From: Henckelia pumila
Lineage: Eukaryota; Streptophyta; Magnoliopsida; Lamiales; Gesneriaceae
Assembly: GCF_033568475.1 (NCBI RefSeq)
Contig: NW_027331831.1
Span: 12,710,001 to 12,774,000, forward strand
Length of the DNA stretch: 64,000 nucleotides
Direction: 5' to 3'
Shown here: in pieces, positions 1-11,779 of the stretch
Layout of the letters: every line of letters begins with the position of its first letter
Position numbering within the stretch: position 1 is the first letter of the stretch
Position numbers and translations under genes: made by a program
Notes under the pieces: model-generated
The model's database searches: none
The model's input: only the letters and a program-made list of their open reading frames with translations
Told to the model about the DNA's origin: nothing

Positions 1-2104
1 TTGGGCATTCAAGCTAGCTATTATGTTTTTGCACCTAATCTCTTCTTTAATTTTTGAAATGCTTGTAATTATATGTATGATAGGGTTCGGTTTTCACCAT
101 GTTCAGTAGGGTTCATGTTAGTTTCGATTTTTTTTATTTTAATGGCTTTTAAGGAGTTGTATGGTGATTTATGATTGGAGACATGAGGTGTTTTGAATGC
201 ATATTGGCATTTTCAAAAATTCAGAAGTTACATGCCCTATAATTAGAGATTTTTGCATGTGTTAGGGCTGATATTGAATTGTGTATGGAGCATTTTGATG
301 ATTTGCATTGGGCTTGATTGATTGTCCTGAGTTGATGCATTTTGGTGCATGTTCAAGTTGTTTTATAAATGTGGAGTTGAAGTGTGGTTGAGGGCTGCCT
401 AGGTGTTTGGGGTAAGTCCTAAGAGATGTTAATAAGTGTGTTTGGTGGTTTTGAAGGAGGTAGAAGTGAGGAAAAAGGTCTTGGGTTTGTTTCCTCAAAG
501 TAGAAGGGTTGTAAGGTGATGTTTCCTTTGGGCAGGGGTGTCTGAATTCGGGGCAGGGGAGGCACTAAATCAGGTCTGGTCGGGTCATGGTCTGGTCCTA
601 GTCAAGTTTATGATGTTGTGGCTGCGTCGTTATAAAATGGGCTCGTTTCAGTTAAGATTTGGATAAGTTAAGGGTCTTTTAAGTTTAAGGTGTTGGTGCA
701 GAATTTTCTAGAGTATAATGGGCTGTCCGGAAATGTTTTTTATTTGGGTTGCTTGGGCTGTCAAATGAAGTCATAACCTATTCCTAAGGTTAGTTTGTAG
801 TGTTTGGAGAGTTTCGGTTTGAGCGAGGTCGATTTCGGTTAAGGTAAGAACAAGTTATGGGCTTTTCGGTTTGATTGATCGGGCTATGCCTTGTTGGTAA
901 GAATTGGAGTTAAAATTGGAAATTTCACCTAGGGGCAGCCAATCTATCACCCAATACCCACATTTTGTGTTGAGTTTCATTTTCTAAAGTTGCATAATTG
1001 TCTGCTTGAGTCTCGTCTTTGAGCCGAGCGAATGTTTACAAAGCGAGTCGTTTTTATTCATGCATGCTAAGTATTTTGAGTCGAGTCAAAGAAGGAAAAA
1101 GAAAATATTTTTTTTGAACAAAGTGAGTTGATTGTGACAAGATAGGGTATTGATGGGTTGGGGGATGCCTCACTCACTTGCCAAATAGACGGGTAGAACG
1201 AGATCGGGAGACATCCCGGGATTCCTACAAAAATAGATGGGTAGTGTGAGATCCGGAGAAATCTTGGGATCCCTACCAAATGACAGATAAAGGGGTAAGT
1301 TGCGTCGGGAGAAATCTCGGCGTCTTGCCGGCATAGTGCACTGCAGCCATTGATCGATAAAAAACAGAGGGTCACAATTCAAGGATCTAAGTTTACAATT
1401 TACAGTTTTAGTTTCAGTATTAGTTTGACTCGTCTTAATTTATTCAGTTTTCAGTCATGCATGAGTTTCAGTTAAGTTAAGAAAGTTCAAGAGTTTCATA
1501 GCGTGAGTTGGAGTGAGTTCATTGTTTACAGGTTGTCTCATTTTCTTGTAGCATGTGTATTTTTACAGCTTAAGTTTCAAGTATATTATGTACAGTATTT
1601 TGAGTATTTCTGCAGTTAATTTAAACCCTTGTTATTACACTGTTTATACTTGCTGAGTCATTAGACTCACTATGCTTGTTTGTTTTCCAGGTGAGGAGGA
1701 GTACCTAGGGACCGAGGGGCAGGATCCTCGAGTTTGAGGTCGCTGGCGGTGCAAGGCCCTATGACCGTTGCTGTTTTTTTTAAAGTTCTGCATAAGACTA
1801 TGTTTGAAATAAAGAATTTTACTATGAGTACTTTCAGTATTCGCCAGGATGTGTTTCCCTGTGCTTGAATTTTAGTCTTGAAATTTGTTGTCGCTATTAT
1901 TGCAACCGTGTGGGGTTGCCTTTCTTTCCGGAGTTTATGAATATCGCAGTTTGAATTTCTTTTTATCACGTTTATTTTTTTATGTTGGAATTGCTGTGTG
2001 GGACAGGGTGGCTTTGTTTACTTACAAACAAGTCATGGCAAAATTTTTATAAATCCGTATTTTTCCTTATTATTTAATTGAGTTTAGAGGTTAGGGGCGT
2101 TTCA
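1..2104 (+). mobile_element. 3' part of a chromovirus-type LTR, cut by window edge
   Basis: No coding sequence is visible. The text resembles long LTRs of Tekay-like Ty3/gypsy elements: a TATA-like stretch near 631-637, a degenerate tandem block near 1183-1340, and a terminal stretch ending in CA (TTTCA) at 2104. From 2105 the sequence reads in frame as the gag of a different (Tat) element, so 2104 is taken as the insertion boundary. The other end, its target duplication and any internal region lie left of the window. It could be a solo LTR or the 3' LTR of a full element. The family assignment is inference from overall appearance. Confidence 0.55.
1183..1340 (+). repeat. degenerate tandem repeat in LTR (about 3 units of 48-54 bp)
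   Basis: Three related units each contain a GGGTA(A/G) core followed by a GAGATC/GTCGGGAGA-like stretch and a CCCGGGAT/TTGGGAT-like stretch. GGGTA cores lie near 1191, 1239 and 1294. Short direct repeats of this sort occur inside long chromovirus LTRs. Confidence 0.5.
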
Positions 2105-3985
2105 GAACCCGTCATTGACTATATCAATAGTTGGAGAAATTTGAGTCTTAACTGCAAAGATCGATTGTCGAAATCTTCTGTCATAGAGATGTGCATCCAA
2201 GGTATGCATTGAGGGATTCGATACATCCTTCAAGGAATCCAGCCAAAGACATTAGAGGATCTAGCTACTCGAGCTCATGACATGGAGTTAAGCCTGACTG
2301 CAAGTGGAGCAGAGGGACCTTCAGCTCATGAATCTCATAAAGCAAAAGAAAAGGAAGACTTCAAGAAAGGAGGCAAGCCTTTCACAAAGACCCCGACCAA
2401 AGAATCAATGACAGTTAATGCCACACCTGTCAAAGTCAAGGGGAATACAAGAGATAAAAGCAATGAAAAAAAAGAAATATATCAAGAAAGAGAACAAAAA
2501 AGGCTGAGTTTAAAGGAGATGCAATCAAAACAATACCCTTTTCTTGACTCTGATGTATCGGGGATATTTGATGATTTGCTCAAAGCAAACTTGATTGAAT
2601 TACCAGAACTGAAGCAACCTGAAGAAGGTACACAAGTGGATGACCCGAAATATTGCAAATATCATCGGTTTATCAGGCATCCTATTCATGATTGCTTCAT
2701 ATTCAAGGATAAAATCACGCAGTTGGCTCGCCAAGGAAAAATATCACTTGAAGAGGATAATGTGAAATCCAATCAAGTCGAAATATATGACCATGATAGT
2801 GCATCTTGCCACGTAACAGGTTTACAAGGAAGTCTCTTCAACCAGATCGATCAATCTGAAAATAAGAAAGATTGTGCAGCGACCTTAGCATTCACTGACG
2901 AAGATCTATCGTTTGGTTCTGATTTTCACAATAGGCCTTTATTTATAACGGGCTATAGTCGCGAGCGAAAGGTAAATATGATATTAATTGATGGAGGTTC
3001 TGCAGTTAATATTATGCCTTTGCGCACGATGAAGGAGTTGAATATTGCCACAGAAGAACTTGCAAATAGTCGCCTGATGATCCAAGGATTCAATCAAGGA
3101 GGACAAAGGGCTCTTGGGGCCATAATATTAGAACTAATAATGGGTGAAATGACCTCAAGTGCATTATTTCATGTCATAGACTCCAGGACATCATGCAACA
3201 TGTTGCTTGGACGACCATGGCTTCATGAAAATGGAGTAGTACCTTCTACATGGCATCAGTGTTTTAAATACTGTCGAGATGGGCTGGTAAGGAAAGTACT
3301 TGGAGATGAGAAACCATTTACCGAGGCCGAGTCACACTTTTCCAATTCCAAGTATTACTTTGAGAATGAGAAGACATCAAGAATCGAATAGTGTTCACCT
3401 CATCGGAAACCCGAAAGACAGGATGATGAAGAAAGTAAGATTAAAGAAACCTTGAAAGTTCATAAAGACCAATCAAAAGGTAAATTTTCTGTCCAAGAAG
3501 AAAATCCTTTGAAAAATATGGTACTTCCTTTAACAAAGCTTGATGAAAAACGACCATCTATCATCGGATTTGTCTGTCCAACTCAAGGGGCCGAGGTAGA
3601 ACATGGGGAATACTCAGAACTACAAAATGCGAAGGGCTTTGATCCAAAAGCTTATAAACTACTCGTTAAAGCCGGATACAATTCAAATGAAAACCTCACC
3701 TTGGGTAAACTCCCATTAGGAATTTCTAACAAACAAACACATGGACTAACTGCCAAACCGGCTCTTGAAGAAAATGCGCGTACTGTTCAAAAAACTCGAC
3801 CAGGCCTTGGGTTCATTCCACAAAGTCCCATCCGCATTGCCATCAAAAGAGTCGGCCTCAACTATATTTCTGAAGATGAATACTCATCAAACACCGTTGT
3901 TGACGAACAAAACAAAAAAGATCAACGAGTGCTGTCTTTGATAGGCTGGGCCGGCGTAAAAGACAAAGAAATCGACAAAGATTGA
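2105..3985 (+). pseudogene. Tat gag C-terminal part and protease, decayed
   Basis: The open frame starts in mid-gag right at the LTR boundary (2105), with one stop near 2208, and runs openly from an ATG at 2282 to a stop at 3389-3391. The same frame then continues to 3985. A KYCKYHR...HDCFIFKD segment (about residues 123-143 from the 2282 ATG) matches the degenerate zinc-knuckle-like region of Tat gag proteins. The protease active-site region reads LIDGGSAVNIMPL around residues 235-247, with D-G-G in place of the D-S/T-G triad, a variant I recall for this lineage. Downstream is a linker rich in charged residues. The stop at 3389 splits gag/PR from the linker, and the frame changes near 3982 where the RT frame begins. 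Non-functional. Confidence 0.75.
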
Positions 3986-5277
3986 ACTTTCCCAAGCATT
4001 TGCGTGAGGCGCATAATAAGCAAACCCCGAAAATATTGCGAAGTTTGATTTCATCCCGCATGAAGAGATGCACCACATTGATTATATCATGCGATAAGGT
4101 CCTGAAGGCTAAGATGCAAACAATGGTTTACACTCAAACTCAAAAAGATGAGGATGATACAGAAAGCGTTGCTTCCTGTCACATCACTTCAAATGAAGAA
4201 GAAACTCCATCAGAGGAAGATGTTGAAATTGCCCCTCTTGAACTTGAAGAAGAGGTGAAAGCCATTGTTGATAAACTGAAAGAGATTAATCTAGGCGATG
4301 ATGATAACCCGAGACCAATCTACCTCAGTGCCCTATTGTCCATCAATGAAGAGGAAGCATACATCGAGTTACTGCATGAGTATAAAGATATATTTGCATG
4401 GTCATACAAAGAGATGTTTGGGCTGGATCCAAAAGTGGATGTCCATCACTTAGCTGTTAAAAAGCGAGCCCGGCCTATCAAGCAAACTCAACAAAGGTTC
4501 TGCCCTGAGTTAATCCCTCCAATCGAAACTGAGATTAACAAACTCATTGAGGTTGGATTCATCCGTGAAGTAAAGTATCCTACATGGATATTTAGCATAG
4601 TTCCTGTAAAGAAAAAGAATGGACAAATTCGAGTTTGTGTTGACTTTCGAGATCTGAATGATGCATGCCCAAAAGATGACTTTCCATTACCTATCATTGA
4701 ACTCATGATTGATGCCACTATGGGTCACGAAGCATTGTCTTTCATGGATGGATCTTCAGGATATAATCAAATTTGCATGGCGACAGAAGATGAAAAGTTA
4801 ACTGCATTTCACACTCCAAAGGGTATATATTGCTACAAAGTGATGCCATTTGGATTAAAGAATGCTGGTGCCACTTATCAAAGGGTGATGCAGAAAAATT
4901 TTGATGACATGTTACACAAAAATGTCAAATGTTATGTTGATGATGTGGTTGTCAAATCAAAACAGAGGAATAATCATTTGGAAGATTTAAGAAGAATTTT
5001 CAAGCGCCTAAGAAAGTACTAACTCAATATGAATCCTTTGAAATGCGCATTCGATGTCACATCGAGAAAATTCCTTGGATTTATTGTCCGATACCGAGGG
5101 ATCGAAATCGAGCAAGCCAAAATTGATGCAATATTAAAAATTTCTAGACCTCGAAATATCCATGAGCTGAAAAGTTTGCAAGGAAAATTGGCATATATCA
5201 GGAGGTTCATCTCAAATTTGGCTGGGCGTTGTCAACCATTTAGCCGCCTCATGAAAAAAGGAGTTCCATTTAAGTAA
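3982..5277 (+). pseudogene. Tat reverse transcriptase, with in-frame stops
   Basis: Reads as Ty3/gypsy RT of the Tat type. CVDFRDLNDACPKDDFPLP lies near residues 213-231 of the 3982 frame. FMDGSSGYNQI, MPFGLKNAGATYQR and the catalytic YVDD (near residue 319) follow in the expected order. A TAA at 5020-5022 interrupts the frame, which continues in phase from 5023 (MNPLKCAF, FLGFIVR, LQGKLAYIRRFISNL: the thumb/connection region) to another stop at 5275-5277. The N-terminal 80 residues are an acidic linker. Enzyme role: synthesis of element cDNA. Here it is inactivated. Confidence 0.85.
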
Positions 5278-5808
5278 GATGAATCTTGAAAGAATGATTT
5301 TGAGAGCATTAAGGCTTATTTGATTAAGCCTCCTGTGTTGGCCGCCTCGGTGCCTGGACGCCCATTAACCCTCCATATCACTGCTCAAGAGCATTCTGTC
5401 GGAGCTTTATTAGCTCAAGATAATGAGGATGAGAAGGAAACTGCACTATACTATTTTAATAGAATGATGACGTCAAATGAATTGAACTACTCACCATAGA
5501 AAAGTTATGACTAGCCCTCATATTTGCATTCAGAATTTAAAACACTAATTCCAAGCCAACACTGTTTGGCTTGATCAAAAGCAAACCCGCTAAAATATGT
5601 GATGTCAAAACTGGTTCTTTCTGATAGGCTTGCAAGATGGTATCTCCAATTGCAGCAATTTGAAATTATATATGTTCCTTAGAAGGCTGTCAAAGGGCAA
5701 GCATTAGCTGACTTCTTAGCGGACCACCCGATCCCTGCTGATTGGGAGCTATCTAATGATTTGCCAGATGAAGATGTTCATGTAATTGAAGTTAAACCTC
5801 CATGAAAA
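5278..5808 (+). pseudogene. Tat RNase H region, heavily decayed
   Basis: Fragments in several frames still resemble the Ty3/gypsy RNase H that follows RT: an SVGALLAQDN-like stretch near 5398-5425, an SDRLARWYLQLQQFE-like stretch near 5617-5665 and a GQALADFLADHPIP-like stretch near 5695-5735. Multiple stops and at least one frame change occur, and no open frame longer than about 100 codons remains. Confidence 0.7.
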
Positions 5809-6558
5809 ATGTATTTCGATGGAGCTTTGCATAAGGAAGGAGCCGATGCTGGAGTTATATTTGTAACATCTGACGAGGAAGTGTTGCCATACTCGTTCAC
5901 CTTGACTCAATATTGCTCCAATAATGTTGCTGAATATCAAGCCCTAATCATTGGACTAGAAATGACGGTCGAGATAAAGCAATTACATCTTCAAGTATAT
6001 GGGGGCTCAGATCTGGTGATTAATCAATTACTCGGATCATATGAAGTCAGAAAGCCTGAATTACTCCCATATCATAATTATTCTAGGAGGCTAATGGGGT
6101 GGCTCGATGATATGGATATTGAGCATGTGTCGAGAAAGGATAATAATAAAGCTGATGCACTGGCCAAACTTTCTTATACAATTTCCATGCCAAACAACGA
6201 AGCTCATGTGCCAATCTGTAAAAATTGGGTAGTACCGCCACTTTTCGAGGATGAGAGTGATGAAGAAAAAGAAGATGATAATTACACTGTTGAAGTACTC
6301 GAAATTGAGAAAGAAGATTGGCGTCAAGCATTTGTCGATTACTTGAAGTATGAGAAGTTGCCAAATGATCCGCGTCAAAGGACATTTGAAGGCGCACACC
6401 GTGCTTCATCTACTACAAGGATACTCTGTATAGGCACTCATTTGATGGAGTTTTCTTACGGTGATTATGGGATGAAGAAACCATCCGAGCAATGGAAAAA
6501 GCTCATACTGGAATTTGCGGAGCCCATCAATCTGGCCCAAAGTTGCATTTTTGGATAA
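5809..6558 (+). pseudogene. Tat second (archaeal-type-like) RNase H domain
   Basis: The frame opens with MYFDGALHKEGADAG and continues with NNVAEYQALIIGLEM, then VYGGSDLVINQL and KADALAKL: the D...E...D...D order of an RNase HI fold. The presence of this second RNase H between the first one and the integrase is diagnostic of the Tat lineage. One catalytic position reads GGSDLV where GDSxLV is usual, so the acidic residue is displaced. The frame ends at 6556-6558 because of a frame change near 6500; the integrase continues in another frame that overlaps it from 6492. Confidence 0.8.
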
Positions 6559-7559
6559 AAAGAATGGGTTATTATTGGCCAACAATGGTGAAAGATTGCA
6601 TGGATTATGCACAAAGGTGTCAAGCTTGTCAGTACCATGAAAATTTCATTCACCAACCACCCGAGGTGTTTCATCCTATAGTAGCCTCTTGGCCATTTGA
6701 CGCGTGGGGTTTAGACGTCGTTGGACCACTAACTAAATCTTCAAGTGGACATTTGTATATCTTGGCTGCGACAAATTATTTTTCAAAATGGGCTGAAGCG
6801 GTGCCTCTGAGAGAAGTGAAGAAGGAAAATGTTGCTGATTTTATTCGTACGCACTTTATATATGGATATGGGATTCCTCGATATATGATCAAAGATAATG
6901 GAAAACCTTTTTGCAACACTTTTATTGATAAACTATGTGAAAAGTACGACTTCAAGCAAATGAAGTCTTCTATGTACAACGCTGCAGCTAATGGTTTGGC
7001 GGAAGCTTTCAACAAAACCTTGTGTAATCTTCTGAAAAAGATAATTTCAAAATCAAAGAAAGATTGTCATGAAAGGATTGGAGAGGCTCTATGGGCATAT
7101 AGAACCACTTACAGAACGCATACTCAAGCAACCCTTTATGCATTGGTATATGGTGTGGAAGCCGTCGTGCCACTCGAACAACAAATTCTATCACTAAGGA
7201 TAGCTATACAAGAAGGCTTGACAGAAGAAGAAAATGCACGCTTGCACCTCGAGGAGTTAGAAGCTCTCGATGAGAAAAGACTGGAAGCACAACAAATACT
7301 TGAATGTTATCAAGCTCGTCTCTCTAGAGCATTCAACAAGAAAGTGCGGTCGCACTCATTTCAAATCGGTGATTTACTACTCGTAGTAAGAAGACCCATC
7401 ATCACAACCCATCGAACCGAAAACAATTTTACATCAAAATGGGATGGGCCGTATGTTGTCAAAGAGGTTTATACTAATGGCAGATACAAACTGGTGGCTG
7501 AAGATGATTTAAGAATTGGTCTCATAAACGGGAAATTTTTGAAGCGTTACTATGCATAA
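6492..7559 (+). pseudogene. Tat integrase, nearly complete open frame
   Basis: The 355-codon frame contains the zinc-binding part (HQSGPKLHFWIKRMGYYWP, then CMDYAQRCQACQ), the catalytic core with GLDVVGPL (first D, about residue 74), IKDNGKPF (second D) and ANGLAEAFNKTL (the E), and a C-terminal region ending GKFLKRYYA before a TAA at 7557-7559. Role: insertion of element cDNA. The enzyme is normally cut from a longer polyprotein, so the apparent ATG at 6492 is not a real start. A frame change at about 6500 separates it from the upstream domains. IKDN replaces the more usual ITDN. Confidence 0.85.
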
Positions 7560-7589
7560 AAAAAAAATAAAAAAGAAAAGAGAAACTCC

Positions 7590-7810
7590 TGACCCACAAA
7601 AGTATAAACTGTGAACGGTATCCACCAAAGGTATTACATGTGGATAAACTGTTATATCCCCACCAATAGTGAATTCATGTGGTTAAACTGTATTTCTCCC
7701 ACCAATGGTATTTTATGTGGTTAAAGTATTAAATCCACACCTAGTCTAGGGTGGTTAAGAAATAGATACTCCTAGTCCGCATGAGTATAAACTGTGCATG
7801 GAACCCCCCC
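7590..7810 (+). repeat. short tandem units in the Tat 3' untranslated region
   Basis: Three units of about 37-40 bp with the pattern CCACCAA(A/T)GGTATT...ATGTGG(A/T)TAAACTGT lie at roughly 7621-7735. An AGTATAAACTGTG(A/C) motif occurs both before (near 7600) and after (near 7790) them. This kind of repeat follows pol in Tat elements. From here to about 8040 nothing coding is seen. Confidence 0.6.
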
Positions 7811-8288
7811 AAACAATCAAAATTTTGAAATACGTTATGACTTGATCCCTATATTGGATACATAGACAACTTAGATATTTTCTAAGTACAATCATGAACT
7901 TGCTGTTTTCTTTTCACATGAAATAATAATTTATTTTCAAGTGGAATGTAAGCATAAAAAAAATATCAATCAAAGAAACAAATGTATAGTTGTCTCATAG
8001 TGATGTTCATTACAAAATATAAAATAAAATGAAAGTCATAAACAAATTCTAAACAAAGGGACTAAATTTCTTCAAGTCTTCTTTGGCAACTTCAAGATGG
8101 ATCGTCAACATCTTCAAATTCTCGACGCCCCCATCATCCAAAGGGAAAACATCTCCGATGATAGTGACTTCTTCCTCAATCTTATGAACCTCTGCTTGAG
8201 CACTAGACAACAATCGCTGCTGCCTTTTTAAGAATGTAGATAAGCTCTTCTTTCTCTTCTTCAAATCATCAAGTTTTTTGGTAATGCG

Positions 8289-8623
8289 TAGAGGTATCAA
8301 AATGGGTTAGGCCTGTTGGGTTGGCCCTCCCTGCCGTACAAAATTGGTTGGTTGGGTTGACAATTTTCCAACCCGCCTAAAAGGTGGGCCGGCCCGCACC
8401 GCCCCGCATAAAGGTGGGTTGTGGTGGGTTGCGGGTTGGGCCGCAAAAACCCTCCAATTTACACGTGAACCCGCCGGGTTGGCCCGCCCCGCCACCTAAA
8501 ATAGGTGGGTTGGGTTGATGTTTTCCCAACCCGCCTAAAAGGTGGGATGGCCCGCCCCGCCCAATGACGGGTTACGACGGGTTGTGGGCCGGTCTGTCCC
8601 GCTTGCCCGTTTTGACACCTCTA
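8289..8623 (+). mobile_element. GC-rich hAT-type MITE (335 bp) with 8-bp target duplication
   Basis: Ends are TAGAGGTATCAAAATGGG and, inverted, CCCGTTTTGACACCTCTA. The flanking 8-bp target duplication GTAATGCG lies at 8281-8288 and 8624-8631. The interior is made of GGGTTGGCCCGCC-like runs in both orientations, giving strong self-complementarity. It sits inside the C-terminal exon of the Tat antisense ORF. Related copies are at 31558-32073 and, with different ends, 44180-44451. Confidence 0.85.
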
Positions 8624-8654
8624 GTAATGCGCTCCAACTCCTCATGAGTAGATT

Positions 8655-9200
8655 CACTAGTAGAATTTATGCCTTTTACTTCGCATATTAACTGAAGTCG
8701 TAGATAGATAAGTAACGAAGTAGATGCACGTGAAGTAATAGGTACCATTTTACTTCGCTTAATAACCGAAGTATTAGGCATGAAATTACCGAAGTAATAG
8801 GGTACCATTTTACTTCGCTTAATATTGGACCGGTTCTGAAGTAAAAGCATGCCTTTTACTTCAGCATTTACATTATGTGACGAAGTAATATAACATCTAT
8901 AACTTTGCCATTTACGTTGACTGACGAATTAAATGCGCGTATTTTACTTCGGCAGTTTTCTTAAGTGACGAAGTAATAGGACATATATGACTTCCGTTGA
9001 TTCATTAAACGACGATGTAATAGAACATATATGACTTCGGTATTTACATTGAGTGATGAAGTAAATGCTCTATTTAACTTCAAATATTATGTAACTTGGC
9101 GAAGTAAAAACATGCCTTTACTGCAGCAGTTTCATTAATTGACGAAGTAATAAAGTACATATGGCTTCGGCTTTTACATTGATTGATGAAGTAAAAATAT
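8655..9200. repeat. left subterminal repeats of CACTA-1
   Basis: About 15 copies of a motif around ACTTCG / GACGAAGTAA in both orientations, for example at 8669, 8753, 8813, 8858, 8880, 8944 and 8968. Subterminal motif arrays are the transposase-binding regions of CACTA elements. Confidence 0.75.
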
Positions 9201-10840
9201 ATGTATCACTAAATCAACATTAAACAATTTTAATTAGATACAATAACACCATTAATATATATATATATATATATATCTGAAACGTAAAATACACTAATTA
9301 GATTGATAAATTATCCATCCAAAAGTACATCCATCAATAAAAAAATTATGCATCCACGAGTATTTCTACAAAAGATTGATAAATTATCCATCCAAAAGTA
9401 TATCCATCAATAAAAGTATTATGCATCCCAACGTGCATATGACCAATTTATGAACCTACATAGGAGTAGACGAATTCGCTCCATTCACTTCTAATTTCGT
9501 CAAATTGAGCTTGGTCGTAATATTGGTTCCTGATGGATCCTGAATACTGAAATGTAAAAAAAATAAAATACATTAGAATAAAATTTAAGATCGAGGATTC
9601 ATATTTGCCAGTTCACAAATAAGAGTAACGACATATGCAGGTACTGATCACAGGTTGTCATTGCAACAGATGATTAAATTAAAACATTACTAAATTGAAA
9701 ACACAGTACTCTATCAAGGATACATATATATTTATCATTTCACAAATAATTCCAACAGCTAGCTAATGAAAAGCTTGAAGCTTCAACATAATAGATCCAA
9801 AGAAAAATTAAATAAAAGTATTTGTGGGTCTATAGCATCACAAGCCTTGCCTCGATCATTTGCAGCACCAATTATTGAAATTCTTGCAATCTTATTCCTT
9901 TTTCATATTACGTTTTTGGTTTGGAAATGAGTGCTAAATTTGCAGAAGTAGGGAGGCAGAGAATGCGAGAACGAATGGACAGGTGGTGAGAGATAGAGAA
10001 ATAGCCAATAAGTGCAGAATCAAATGCCCAGAACATAGAACAGTCGCACGAAATACCATTGACCCAATCCAAACTAGAAACAATAATCCATACATCATAG
10101 AGCAGTCGCAAGTAATCTCAGACAATTTTGATTCCAACATTTATCAGCATGGAATAATGGCCTTTTTCGTACGAGAAAATATGATATAAACCAGCGAGCA
10201 AGTACAATATGTCAATATCTCTGAAAAAAAGTTGTTTAAAAAATAATTATAAAACCCTTTCACCACTAACAGTACTAAGACAGAAAGTTTGGAAAGAAGA
10301 ATGCCAAAAATGCCAACTTCAAAACATAGCCTACCATAAATGCCAACTTCAAAACAGATGCCAACTTCAGATTCATTTATGAGCAACTAAGTAGCAAAAA
10401 AGGATGGAAACAGATTTTCACGTAAACCAAATCATAAAATGAAAAGGAAACTCACCATTTTATCCAAATGTAGATTTTCACATTCAACTATATCTTTCAT
10501 ATACTTCATCACACAAAATCCGCATTCAACCGAACCACTTTGTTTTATATTACCCTACAAATAAAAAAATATTTCAGCAATAAGTTTAGAAAAAAAAAAA
10601 ACTGAATTAGGTAAGCAAATGAGTAAAGTTCTCAAATATAATATAACACTATAACACTAAAGTTCTCAAATATAATATAAAACTAAAATTTCCGAATTAA
10701 TAGAATACATTGCGTGGATCAAGTTGCACAGGTAAATAATAACCAAACACAGTAAAACCACAAACATAAGGAATTGATTATTTGATAGGAACAGTTGAAG
10801 AAACACAATTCTGTTTCTTATCGATTAATATTTCAAGGGA
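9200..10840. other. CACTA-1 interior without identified genes
   Basis: AT-rich DNA with an (AT)n run at about 9255-9276 and a 60-70 bp imperfect direct repeat (GATTGATAAATTATCCATCC at about 9301 and 9373). A short exon-like stretch on the minus strand near 9440-9550 reads openly but was not recognised. Nothing else could be supported. Confidence 0.5.
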
Positions 10841-10847
10841 CATGAAC

Positions 10848-11178
10848 CTTTTGGATTTGCTCCAATGCACCTCAAGTTATAAAAGTCTCCTTCCCATTAT
10901 CATCCACTGTTATCGCTAAAAGTTTATCCAAGGTTACACCAGCTGCGAATGGATGACCTGGATTACTGGTAAACAGTGGCACTATGAAATGGTTGCTTTG
11001 GGTTACATTCAGAGATCAGGGGAGAAAGAAGCAGAGAAAGGGGGAAGAAAGTAAGGATGAATCCGGTATAAAAACCTGCATACCTCTCAAGATCCTCGTA
11101 TCTGATGTGAATGTTTGAAATTGAAAGCTTTAAATTTCCGATCACCGTATTGATTAACGATCCAAGCCAAGATTTATT
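10848..11178 (-). pseudogene. captured VPS13 fragment: two exons and their intron
   Basis: Exon a (11178-11084) reads NKSWLGSLI...NLKLSISNIHIRYEDLE. Exon b (10965-10848) reads NPGHPFAAGVTLDKLLAITV...GALEQIQK. The join across a 118-bp intron (11083-10966, GT-AG) recreates the well-known N-terminal region of the lipid-transfer protein VPS13 (chorein family). The acceptor before exon a and a donor after exon b are also present, so genomic DNA rather than a cDNA was captured. A TGA at 10872-10874 within exon b prevents translation. The rest of the roughly 4000-residue VPS13 is absent. Not functional as VPS13. Confidence 0.85.
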
Positions 11179-11496
11179 CTAACAGAAATAAAGAGCGTGA
11201 AAAAAGGTTAAGAAATCATGATCAAAACAATTCATCAAGAGCCCACAAATTATTCTCAGTCTGCTTTGAATATGATTCAGTATATGCATATATGTACACA
11301 CACATACACATGCAATAGACCACCACATTCATGCCTGCTCCAAGTAAGTTTCTAATTGCATTTGGTTATTTTTTTCATAACAAGAAAAACAATGTACAGG
11401 GGAGGAGGCCTGCCAGTTCCTCCCAATAACTGAAATAGACCAACCGATAAGGATTACTAAGCACACGAAAATAAGATACAAGCAAACACCACTAAG

Positions 11497-11622
11497 TCAT
11501 CCTGATGGTATAACATAAGCATAGGCACCCAATCCATGAATATCCTGTGCCTCAAGAAACTTTTTATGCTCCTCTTCCGTCCATTGTTCCCTTTGTTTTG
11601 TGATTGTATACTGCTTCCTCAC
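11497..11622 (-). pseudogene. captured exon of a CCA1/LHY/REVEILLE-type MYB-related gene
   Basis: The minus-strand exon begins at an AG acceptor (11624-11623) and reads VRKQYTITKQREQWTEEEH followed by KKFLEAQDIHG, the start of the single MYB repeat of CCA1/LHY/REVEILLE transcription factors. The second half has drifted (the tryptophan-containing helix is no longer recognisable) and a TGA ends the frame at 11497-11499. The SHAQKYF-type motif that should follow is missing. A fragment only. Confidence 0.75.
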
Positions 11623-11779
11623 CTGTTTGAACATCACGACAAAAACAAAATAAGCTGTCAAAATGCAAGATAAGTTGAATATTAGCACAAAATTGTTATG
11701 ATATATACCTACGGAGAAAACTCTTCCCCATTATGAAAACTGCTCATTCGAAAGAGCACCAGCAGGTGTACCCATTTTT

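Noticed and set aside
2980-3020. Unusual protease active site D-G-G in the Tat element as a novelty
   Set aside because: This D-G-G variant is, as far as I recall, common in the Tat lineage, so it was not scored as a finding.
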